Shown here piece by piece: positions 24,476 to 34,727 of a DNA stretch of 64,000 bases. The translations under genes and the position numbers were made by a program. Numbering within the stretch: position 1 is the stretch's first letter; every line of letters starts with the position of its first letter. The notes beneath the pieces were generated by a model. That model saw nothing but the letters and a program-made list of their open reading frames with translations, did no database searches and was not told the origin of the DNA. This stretch comes from Microbotryum silenes-acaulis (Eukaryota > Basidiomycota > Microbotryomycetes > Microbotryales > Microbotryaceae). The stretch covers positions 1,116,001 to 1,180,000 of the forward strand of contig QPFY01000011.1 of the NCBI GenBank assembly GCA_003665825.1, in the 5' to 3' direction.

Positions 24476-27400
24476 GCGGACAATCTGTCTTCACGCTTCG
24501 CATCACGCCAAGGTCAACATGTTTCGGCTCGTTCAAACCCTTCTAGCTCTGTAGCAACCCGTGATCCGTCAAACTTGAAGTTCAATTGTGAAATGTACAT
24601 AGCATCGTTCCTCTGCCACTTGTATTTTCTCCTAGATAGTGACGAAACCCTATAACCTCAGCATTCGTCGTAAGTGCTCTCTGCTCTAGATCATGCAGGG
24701 TCACGTTTAGTTGGATCGTATCACAGTAGTGAGCAACATGTGTCTAATTGATTAAGAAACACAGTCCTACAGTCTAGGGCATAATGCATATCCCACATCA
24801 GTACATGGTCGAAATCGTATGAGCGGGCCCGAAAGTCTCTGAGTCATGAATGGCTCTTTCAAGAACGGAAAATTGACACCGCACACCTCCTGCGAAGCAC
24901 ATAGGGGCATCATTTCAGTGGTCCCCGACGATGCGCCTCAGTCTCTCGACCGGCGACTGAGCGATATACGGTCGATGGTGATGCTGTGGACTTGGTATTG
25001 GTGCCTTCTTACTCTGGAAGCCAGTGCGTGGCAGTGTTATTCAGTTCACCTGCGTTGCGAGTGACGGAGTGCAGCCGAGCCGTTCGCCTACTGCGCTACA
25101 GTTTCGGAAAGGAGATTGCGACAGCAGTTGCTCGTATACAGACCAGTCAATTTTGACGTGGTACGAGGACCTGCATATTAAAATCTCCGAACTGACGAAT
25201 GTGCACGGAAACGTAGGAATCATCAGGAGCCGAGGAAATGGTGAAGGGCTGCCACTGTCAGGCGGGCGAGCTCTGCCACTTTGAGGAACAACCACTGCCC
25301 AGGTTTGTAGCGAAATGAAGGGTGGTTGAAACACAGCTCTTTCACACCGCCAGGATGGAGTACAACCTTTACCAACTCGATCGGTCAGCTCGAGCGAACT
25401 TGTTAAAATTTGCCCGTGCTCGGCAAGCGCTGCGCAATCTTGACTGCGGGCACAAGTGAGCGGGTTGACTTATCAAGCGCACCATGAGCTCCAGGAAGTA
25501 CATCAATCCAGCTGAAATTGTCTAATACCATGAACTGTAGCCGAGGTAGCGCACTAACTCGTCCGGCAGAACACCGCGAACAAAGCATCCAGCTGCGCAA
25601 GACGGCGAAGCACAAGCGCGGGGCTTGTGAGGAAACGGATCGCCAAACACAGAGAAGAGGAAATCGGCTCACTCGCAGTCCCAGTAGTAAAAGAAACGAC
25701 TGTGAACGCCTAAATATTAGTCAGCATTATCACGAGCGAGAACGCACTGACCAAGTGGTGCGTGTACCAAAAGGCCTCAACGCATTCAGTCCTAATACTT
25801 TTGGGCGCAGTGCTATAGATGGGGAGCAGAAGCATCATGTGGCCGGCGAATCCACCTGCAGGAAGCAATATGCAGCCCCAAGTGGGCGTGCAAGACGGCA
25901 GGTGTCAAACGACACTGCGCAGAGTGAGGAAACCAGAAAATGTTTTCTACCCTGCCTGCGTGTACATGGTTGCCCAAGCGGTTTCCTTGCTGATCTGAGT
26001 ACGTTCGACGTTGAGCATGTTGATATCTGTGGCGCGACAGGTGCATTAAGCTGAATTTGGGTCAGAATGGACGTCTAGAAATCCGAGCAGATTATCTGGT
26101 GCAAGTCGACAGAGCACCAAGGTTGGCGTTGCCGAGCAAATGACATACAGGTCCGACGAGACAGCTCACAGCATGTTCCAAACCAGTTTCGAACCCGATA
26201 GTTGCTGTCTGATTAAGAGGCGAGAGAGCACGTATGGCTGCCTGTATCGATCGTGCGAGCCGCCACGGAGACGCGCGACTGATGGGGCAGGAGTCACAGG
26301 GCTGTCCCGGCCGAGGGAGTGCTCGGCGCCGGGCTTACTTAACCTGCGCAGCGCTGCGGCACGGGCCCCACACATGCACTACATCTACCGGTCTTAACAG
26401 TGGGTGTTTTGGTGCGTACGCAAAGCCATATTTCAGGTATTGATTTCACCATGGATCTACCAGTCCAGCTGGAAGCCCAGCGGGAGTTCCAGCGCGCCCC
26501 GCCAAAGCCCTGCAGTGTTGTACGCACTCCTTTTTGTTTCGAGATTTGTAAATAATTTATATACCTTGTGGGATAGTCTTGCATGTGTAGCGTTCAGCGA
26601 GCGATGAGTCGACTCACAAGTGGCTCTTTCTTTTGAGTAGCAACGTGGACTACCTGAGCAAGTAGATAGATAGTTGGGGCCAGTAAACCCGGTCGGCCGA
26701 GCCACGTCGGCGAGAGCAAGCTAACCCGGCTGCATTCGCTTGGCAAGCGCGCGCTCGCTCGCAGCGCGCACGAGCACGCCCGTCATAACGACGGAGAATG
26801 AAAGTCAACTGACACCAACGCCGCGTCCTCGGGTAGCATTTCTGCTCTTACTTCTTCACCCAAGGCACCGGTAAGACGTTCCCTGCTACCTGACCAATCA
26901 AGTTGTTGGTTCCTTGAAAACTCCTGAGCTCCCTCTTTAGGACGCCGAGGCCTACGCACGCACTCGCTCCGAACGTGTTGCGGATGCCGTGAAATCCTAA
27001 TCCCGCAGGGTTTGACTACCGGTATCTAAATTACCTTCCTTGGTTCCAGAACCGAGTCCTGACTGACCTAGTGCCCACAATGCGCCGGTGCCCAGTTGGA
27101 TCATCTGTCATAAGATTAATCGCTGGCCACTGGCCAAGCTGTTGACAAATGGACCACTCATCTCTCCGCTCCCGAGATCTCGGCGAATCGCCATGAAGAG
27201 CAATGCGCGATCCTTTTTGCTGATCGAGGCAATTCACGATCACCAATGCTCGTGGCGCTATTTTTGGTCCCCGCATGACCCCCGCGAAATCCCCGCGTGT
27301 CGGGAGTACCTCGGCCTGCGCGTCCTGTGCGAGCATCGAACGCGATGGGCTACGCGCCACACGCGCAGCACACAGTCTGTTGCCGCCCGCCGGGGCGAGC

Positions 27401-27729
27401 GCTTCCCCCTTCAGGACCTACCCAAAAATAGCGTCGCATTTCGCCCCCGGTCCGGCACCCCAGAGCACCCGCGTTTCCCGAGTAAGACAAGGAGCAAAAC
27501 GCGGGGCAACGCCCCCTACGGTCATAGAAGACGGCCGAACCGAATCTGGACCTCAAGAGCTGCTGCCTGACCCCGCGCTCATATCAGGTGTCTCGAAAGG
27601 CAGTCACTTGACCCCGAACCCCCAATTCCTTCTTTCCTTTCCTTCTTCCCATCGTCCTCGCCAGCCAGCCTTCGAACCTTCTCCCACCTTGAACAGATCG
27701 CTTCTGAATTCTCCCACTACCACTAAGCA
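24476..27729. other. 3.25-kb gene-poor region
   Basis: No exon chain or known family could be supported here. Base composition is more AT-rich and codon-like structure is weak compared with the flanks. A minus-strand frame at 25403-25672 contains a gag-like phrase (LDNFSWIDVLPGAHGALDK) that might be a decayed retroelement remnant, but this is weak. The last 450 bp (27260-27729) are GC-rich, then C/T-rich, and probably form the promoter and leader of the downstream aquaporin gene. I found no terminal repeats or RNA genes. Confidence 0.4.
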
Positions 27730-29289
27730 ATGGAAGCCACCCGGTGCGTGTCCCATTACTGTCTCCTCCACCTGCGGTTGCCCAGGTCTTTCGACTGACT
27801 CCCCCCGCCTTGCCCTCTTTTCAGCCCCCATCTCGATCGAGCTCATGGCGATATTGAAACCGGTGTAAGCTGCTCAGGCCCCACTCCCAACCCCTCCTCG
27901 CGTGTTCTGACGCGTCGATCATCATGCTGATCTCATACCTTCACTCCTGATTGTCCTCCAACAGTTCGCAGATGTTTTGCAGCCGCGTATTGAGGCTCAA
28001 GTTCAGCATGCCGCCCCTCCCATGTGGTTGACGAAGTGGGAGTCAAAACGCCCGATCCTGTTGACCGAATGTGTTGCCGAAATGATCGGAGTGTTCTTTT
28101 ACGTGAGTAGATTGCCTGCCTGCTCCGAAGCTGCTTACGTATTAGGAGCATGTTCTGTCACGGGGGTAAAGGGGTGTGGGAGGTGAAACGTGGCTGAACC
28201 CAATGCCTCCTGTCTTCGCTAGACGTTCTTCGGTCTCGGAGCCTCGGCCGCGTTCTTCCTGTCTACCGTCGCGAAGGAGGCTGGATTTGGTAACTTGTTG
28301 ACCATCGGATTCGCTTACGGTGGAGGTATCGTGTTCGCCCTCGTCGCGGTCTGTTCGACGTCCGGAGGACATCTCTCCCCTAGGTGACTCCCACTTGGTC
28401 ATCGGTACCCGATCGAAACCACTAGACTAATCATACATCGATGGCCTTCCGACTCCGCCAGTTACACCATTGCCTTCGCCGTCTTCAAGGGCTTCCCCTG
28501 GCGCAAGGTTCCCTTCTACATTCTCGCTCAAATTTTGGGTGCCTTCCTCGGAGCTCTGGCCGTCTACGGTGTGTACAAGCAAGAGTTCGATCAGGCCTCC
28601 GCCGGATTCAAGGCCCTCGGCCCCGCTGGAGAGGCCGCCATATTCACTGCTCAAGGTCCTGCCGGAGTTTTGGGCTTGTTCCCGGGTACTACACAAACCA
28701 CCAACTACCTCGTGGCGGTCGAGTTTCTCGCGACCCTCATCCTGTCCATGATTGTCTTTGCTGTCCTTGACGCGTCCAACTTCTTGTCGTCCCTCGCAAG
28801 TGCTCCTTTCATCATCGGTTTCGCTTATTCGGTCGTCATCTGGTGCTTCGCCATCGACTCGATCTCGCTTAACTCTGCCCGTGACCTCGGTGGACGCATG
28901 GCCTGCTCGGTCGCCTTTGGTTCCAAGTGCTGGACCGCTTGGCCCAAGTACACCGCTATCGCCGCGCTTGGTGAGTGTCTCCATCCTTCGTTTTCTAGGC
29001 GAATGCTCTCTTCTGGGAACCAGCTCTGAACCTGACTCCATTTCTGATCTTCCTCATGCGCGCAGTCAACATCCCGGGCACGCTCTGCGGGTGCGCTATT
29101 CAGGTCCTTCTTCTAAGTGATAGCGCTCGCAAGCTTCTCCTCCACAACGTCCCTCCCAAGATGGCCGAGGTCGCGAGGTCGCACAACGAGCGCAACGGTC
29201 ACTCCGAGTACGACGCCACTTCGATGCGCGTCCTTACCCGCGACACCCAGAACATCCCCGTTCAGTACTCGAACGGCAAAATGGACTAG
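27730..29289 (+). CDS. Unorthodox aquaporin/MIP family channel with altered NPA motifs
   Basis: MIP proteins are six-helix membrane channels for water, glycerol or other small solutes. Exons 27730-27743, 27825-27864, 27965-28102, 28223-28383, 28462-28970 and 29066-29289 close to 361 aa. The first exon is only 14 nt (MEAT plus two bases), but phase and good GT/AG sites support it. Helices include TECVAEMIGVFFYTFFGLGA, GFAYGGGIVFALVAVCSTS and SYTIAFAVFKGFPWRKVPFY. The two pore half-helices read GGHLSPS (residues 116-118 SPS in place of NPA) and SLNSARDLGG (255-257 NSA in place of NPA), with the selectivity-filter arginine kept at 258. The long loop GPAGVLGLFPGTTQTTNY fits aquaglyceroporin-like proteins. 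The C-terminal tail (about 60 residues) is charged. Substrate is unknown. Confidence 0.87.
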
Positions 29290-30302
29290 TCCTCTGCGTT
29301 GTGCTGTCGCTTCTCGATTAGTCCGTGAATCCTCTTAGGGCGAAATATTGTTTCGTGGGATCTATGTTGAATGACATATTAGTGCTTTTTAAACCTACCT
29401 ATCTTACGTGATCGCCGAAGAGCTTCAAGCCATAAGATCGTGCGTTCAACTCCTCCCGACCGTGCTTTAAGCTTTCCTTTGGCTTCATCCGAACAGTGCT
29501 CATGGGTACGGCTTGAGAATATGAGAATGCTTCCCATACGTACCTATGTGCGTGGAAGCAGCCTTCGACTCAAGTCAAACGGTCCTATCCCAAAGCCTTA
29601 CAGCCATTTAATTAGCCTCTCAAAAGCTTGAACTATCGAATTCCAGTTAGCACGACTTGCTTTTGGTTTAATGTTGAAGAGCCACCGCCGATTCTCGTCG
29701 GATCTTTTGGACCCGATCACCGAAACGGCACCCGAGGAGCTCCGGGCGTCAATTCAGGAGTCCAAGGGTCTCCTTCTGTCTCTATGAACTACCTAAGGGG
29801 GTTTTAGTGGGTATGATTGATTCTGATTCAGCGTCAATGAGTCCTACACTACTGGCCCAGCCAGTGTGCTTAACTGCATTGCCTCCGAGTTGTCCAAAGG
29901 TTTTTAGGTATTAATATAATTATACTGTTATTGAAATCTATCAAATAAAAATAAATTATGCAGAGAGAAAAAGAAAAAAATGCCCTCGAAAGATAGTGTA
30001 AGGACAAAATGGCTCTCGCTTCTTCATGAATGCCAGCTTCTCAAAAGGACAAAAACGCCAAGGCTCGGATTCTCGACTTCTGTAACACTTGATATATCAG
30101 CTCACAACCAAGAGGGTAGCTTGTTATACTTGTTGTGATCAGCGCCGTATACTCAGAATCTCCACAGTTGCCGTGAGAAGTCAGTCGACAGTCATCACGG
30201 TCGCAAAATCAGGGATCGTCGACGCGGAGTTCGCGAATCGACGTTGGCCTCCTTCCGCATTCTCGCCCCGACACCGAAGTCACTATCGACTTTCGACACT
30301 GA

Positions 30303-30602
30303 AACACTGAAACACCGTTTCAAGAAGGGAAAATCTTCTGTGGAAAGAAGGAGCTCACGGATGCAGGCTATCGATATGCCCTTGATTACCAGTTTCAGCT
30401 CGACGTTCGCAAGTCTGACACGCGTCGTTGGCACGTCGTGTACAAGAATGTCCAAACTCCTCCGTGCGCCTTCTCTGCCACTGCTGACTCCAAAGGAGAA
30501 GGCAGTGTTTGGACCATCACTGTCTTCAATGAAGCTGCGTGTCAGACTTGCGAACGTCGAGCTGAAACTGGTGATCAAGGGCATATCGATAGCCTGCATC
30601 CG
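30303..30602 (+). other. Open frame without ATG, possible gene fragment with paired cysteines
   Basis: A 99-codon open frame runs from just after TGA 30300-30302 to TGA 30600-30602. It reads as plausible protein: EGKIFCGKKELTDAGYRYAL, RWHVVYKNVQTPPCAFSATA and GSVWTITVFNEAACQTCE. The cysteine spacing and small size resemble secreted fungal proteins, but there is no start codon or signal peptide in frame. The 80-bp inverted repeat overlaps it, so the last 20 codons lie in the copied, opposite-sense arm. It may be an exon, a decayed gene or chance. Confidence 0.3.
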
Positions 30603-30616
30603 TGAGCTCCTTCTTT
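30344..30616. repeat. 80-bp inverted repeat with 113-bp loop
   Basis: Left arm 30344-30423 and right arm 30537-30616 are reverse complements over 80 bp with one mismatch (GATTAC against GATCAC). The loop is 113 bp. An RNA crossing it in either direction would fold into a near-perfect 80-bp stem. No target-site duplication was found at its edges. Confidence 0.93.
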
Positions 30617-31394
30617 TCGTAGAATCCGTTGTTCAACTGCCTCACTGTTCCTCCCCTCACATCTTCACCTTCGACGTACTCACTTTTCATGCTCCTCTTC
30701 GACCGTCAACCTCGCCTTGACCCCACCGTCCTCCTCTTGCTTACGTCATCCACCTTCGCCGAGTCCACCTCGGAGATTTGGCATTTCGTGGAGTTTCCTC
30801 GTCCGCCATCCGGCCGTTCGAGACGTCATGACGGGTATCATTGAAGATAAACACAAAGAAAAGTCTTGTGTGCAACATGTTTGACTACCTACAAGTACTT
30901 CTCCTTTTCCCCCCCTTCTGCTTGGACCTGAAGTTGCGAGGTGATGCCGCCACGATCGTTGCCCCCGCTGCCAGCAGCTGCTTCAACTCGCAACACGTCA
31001 GCCTGGCCCTGACAGGTCAGACGAGGGATGATGAAGAGGAAGGATGGAAGTGTAGGGCTTCGCTGTGTTTGCCTTTTCTTTTCTTCTACATGCACTCTCA
31101 GGCCGCGTTGCACAGCGGCTCCGAATGGTGTCTATTCTGTGTTTTCTGATTATTTGAGTAAACAAAGTCCGACGATCAACCGTTCTGTCATGCGATCGTG
31201 GTTCGACCGAGTGCCTGATCCAGCCTGATCCCATCCTCCGTCCTCCAACGTCCACCCCCAAGCAATTTTCATCCGGCCGCTTGATCGACATCGGACCTTC
31301 CTTCCAGGCTTCCTCCCTCAACGCTCAGCCTTATCCCAGCTCTCCCGGACATCACTGGCAGTCTCCGCCTACAGCGTGGCTGGCCTCGAGCAAG

Positions 31395-34300
31395 ATGTCG
31401 GACCCACTGCACGCCTACCTTGACCTGTCTCAGGCTGCTCAGGAGTCGCCGTCGGTGTTGCCCAAGCTTCAGCGTATGCTGCAAGGTCAGTCGGGTGCAC
31501 CTTGTCGCCAGCCATCCATCGCCGCACAGCGTATTGGCGGTCGGCGGTCGGCGGTCGGGCGGTCAGGTCGGAAGTCGGAGGTGGCCGCCCCCCCCGGGCT
31601 AACTAGCCTCATTTTACTGACTACCTGCCTGTCTACCCTTGTCGTCGACGCCCAAAACCGTCATCCTCATTCATTGTGTCGGTTGATGGTCTGCCTCGAT
31701 GTTGTCGTGATGACGCACCCCCGCCCTGCATCGCTCCACAGTGCTCCAAAAGGGCGAGGAACCCGTGCCCGAAGTTCGGCGGCGATTGCTCGCCGCGATC
31801 CTGTCCTCGCTACAAGCCTCGTTCCTGCTCACCTCCTCGCCGACGATGCTCACTCCGATCGCGTCGATACTCAAGCTGCTCGGCCGCTCCGCCGCGGGGG
31901 GTGAGGAGCTCGGCCGTGCGCAAGCGTTGAGCGTACTCGTGCAGTTCGGCGGGTTGGACCGCGTTGGCCAACTGCCCGTCCCGACATCGCGCCGCAACTC
32001 GAGGGTGCTGCCGACCACCTTCAATGTGCAGGAACTCGGCCTCAGCGGATCGACAAGCGAAGAAGAGCCCGAGGACGGTGACTACCTGCAAGGGCAGTCG
32101 GATCCGTTGTTCCCCTACGAATGCGAGGCGCTGCGCTGTCTTTGCAACACCCTCATGCTCCATCCGAGCTCGCGCGACAGCTTCTCGGACTGGCTACGCA
32201 ACGATCCCAGCCGCAAGGCAGTACGCGGCCTACTACGATTGCTCGACTGTGACACCGCAGGGTTCCTCAGCGGTCGCGTACTGTTCCTCATCACGAGCAA
32301 GCCCGCTCCCTTGATCGTCGAGCTCACCGAAAATCGTAACACGATCGAAAAGATGCGAAAGGTCAGCAGCCCCATTCAGCTGCGGCTCAATTTTGGCCCA
32401 CTTGCAACCAGGCGTTGTAGTAGTTTCTGACAGTTTTCCTTTTTGCGCGCTCCAGTTCGCCGATCGCTACCTTCGTAGGCTTCGAGATCCCGAGCTGGCC
32501 CTCTCGTTGACCACGGGGCCCATGCCGACCCCCGCCGACACATTGCGCGAGCACCTAAAACTGGCCTACAACATCATGCTGCAGTATGGACGCCTCGCTC
32601 CAGCCCTGTCTCAGCCACCCCTCACCCCCGTCTCCGAAACCGAAGCGATGTCACCGTTATCCGTCCCTTACCAATCGGACTCGTCCACTTCGCCTGCTAG
32701 CTTCGTCTTCACCGACTCGTCCTCACATTTCGATCCAGTCCGAGACACGAGTGATGTCGACGACGATCTGTTTCAACCTCAATCAGAAGGCGCCCAGCGA
32801 TTCGGCTCCCTCGGTTCGGCTACAACCGAGCTCGCCGTCAAGGAAAAGAAGAGGCGCTTCAGGTGGTCTGGCATGAGTAATCGGTCCATCTCTACTACGA
32901 CCGAGCCGAGCAGCGATGAGGGGGAGTCATTCAGAATGCCCGTAACCAGTGACATGCTAGCATCGGCAACGGCCGACCGGCGGTTTTCCAAAACTTCGAG
33001 CAATTTTGGCCGCAAAATTCGTGAGGCCGTGGCGGGCTCTCCGGGCTCATCGACGCGTAGTCCGTCACCATCGCCAACTGTGACGCAGAGCTCCCTCTCC
33101 AGCCACACTTCTACACCAAGACGGGATACTGTCCCCCCCAACTCTGAAAATGGGAGCTCGGGGATGCTCACACTCGAGACCGTGCGACCGTTCCTGCCTC
33201 TGTTCAGGCCATGCCTGACGCTTGCCTGCTGCCTCGGGCTCGGTGACGATCCCCAGGATCCCAATCCGCTGGTCCGCGGCGCTCTCAACACTTTGCTCAA
33301 CTTCCCCATCGAGCTCGAGGAGTTCGATGGGCTCGAGTACTCGTGGCTGCAGCCCGTGCCGGAGTCGGATTCGCTCGCCCGCGTCACAACCTACTGCACG
33401 CGACGCAATGTCCCGCGGCTTCCTCCATTACCAGGCCGATTGATGGAGATTCTAGCCATGACGTGCAACGCCTGGTTCCCCGTCGACAAAGCACCTTTGG
33501 AAAAAACCTTGCACACCCGTCGGCCTACCGTCCCGGCGAGCCACGTGCAGCTGCCTGCTCATCCCGACGATCTCTTGCCTCGAGGTACTGGCGGTGAAAG
33601 TGCCAAGGTGGATGAGATTCTCGGTCCCGTTATGTTGCTGTTGCGCAAGGTCTCGATGCTTGCGGAACCAGCCGAGATCATGCGAGAAATCCTTCTCCCC
33701 GATGACATGCGAGTCCCTGCAGTATCCCATCCCGCACCTCTCGTTCCAGGCCTGACTTGTTCGTTCATTCACAGAGATCGCTCGCTCCCTCTCGAACAAA
33801 GGTCTGACCTGACGGGTCACCTCGTACGGCTCCTTTCGTCGCTATTGCTACCCAACACCGCATACGGCGTCGGCGAATTCCTCTACAACCTGTGCGACCG
33901 GGACCCAGCCATCTTCTCGACGCAGATCGGCTACGGCAACGCTTCGGGATTTCTTCAGAATCGAGGTGAGCTCATCCCTCCGCCGCCCATTCATCAATCT
34001 CCGCAAAGGAATTCGCGGCGCAAGAGCGGGAACCCCACCAGTTCCGTGAAGACGTCTGACGGTACCGCCGAGAAGGACCGTCCTTGGAGCACGCTCTCAT
34101 CGGCTTCAACGGTGCGAGAAGAGGGGAACAAAAGCAACGCGATGAGATCCGGACCCCGAACCGTCAATCCTATCACGGGTGCTTTCGAGCTCCCACCCGA
34201 CTTCGACACTGAGGACGAAATGACCGAGGAGGAAAAAGAGCGAGAAGCCGAGAAGCTATACGTGCTCTTCGACCGCATGCAGCGCACGGGTGTCATGGAC

Positions 34301-34474
34301 GTTGAGAATCCGATCCGCAAAGCGCGAGGGGAGGGCAAGTTGGAGGAAACCACGGACGAGCTTGAAGCAGAGCGCAAGAGGCTGGACGAAGAGGATGCGC
34401 GTGTGGAGAAGGAGGTCGAGAAGGAGATGGCGAACTTCAAATTGAGGAAGCGTGGTGGACAAGAGCTAACCTGA
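31395..34474 (+). CDS. RIC8: Ric8/synembryn, guanine-nucleotide exchange factor and chaperone for G-alpha
   Basis: Ric8 is a cytosolic non-receptor exchange factor and folding chaperone for heterotrimeric G-alpha subunits. Exons 31395-31485, 31742-32361 and 32456-34474 close to 909 aa. Armadillo-like helical blocks fit the family: SILKLLGRSAAGGEELGRAQ, CEALRCLCNTLMLHPSSRDS, VRGLLRLLDCDTAGFLSGRV and LFLITSKPAPLIVEL. Later come DTLREHLKLAYNIMLQYG, LVRGALNTLLNFPIELEEF, IMREILLPDDMRVPAVSHP and LVRLLSSLLLPNTAYGVGEF, with TQIGYGNASGFLQNRG. A serine/threonine-rich insertion of about 160 residues (after exon 3 begins) and a charged coiled-coil C-terminus (EEEKEREAEKLYVLFDRMQR) make it longer than animal Ric8. 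Heterotrimeric G-protein signalling in mating or nutrient sensing is the expected context. Confidence 0.87.
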
Positions 34475-34727
34475 ACGGCTATGCGAGAAGCTGGCATGTC
34501 GTCGTGCATATAGAAACTCCTCCTCAAAGTACCATATAATATCTTTAGTGGCCCTGATTCTGCAGTGTTCAGTACGACGCTTGTAGAAGCTAGAAGACTG
34601 CTCGAGCAATTTTCCAACAATGGCCCGCTGAGCGTGGTCAATCAACACCTGAAAGTCCATACAGAAACTAAAACCAAGCTGATACTACACAGAGAATCTT
34701 GGTAAATTGGGAAGACTGGCAGAGTCC

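Larger units (their letters stand above)
29290..31394. other. 2.1-kb intergenic region with repeats
   Basis: Between the aquaporin stop and the RIC8 start. It contains an AT-rich stretch (29900-29980), a recent 80-bp inverted repeat (30344-30616, listed separately), a fragment similar to 41.8 kb (about 29590-29675), and the RIC8 promoter. No complete gene is seen. Confidence 0.5.

Noticed and set aside
25403..25672. Copia-type gag remnant
   Set aside because: Only one short phrase resembles gag and no protease, integrase or LTR was found nearby; kept only as a weak hint.
30195..30599. Matching protein frames on both strands around 30.2-30.7 kb, as if two related genes faced each other
   Set aside because: The match is caused by the 80-bp inverted repeat, which reads the same on both strands.
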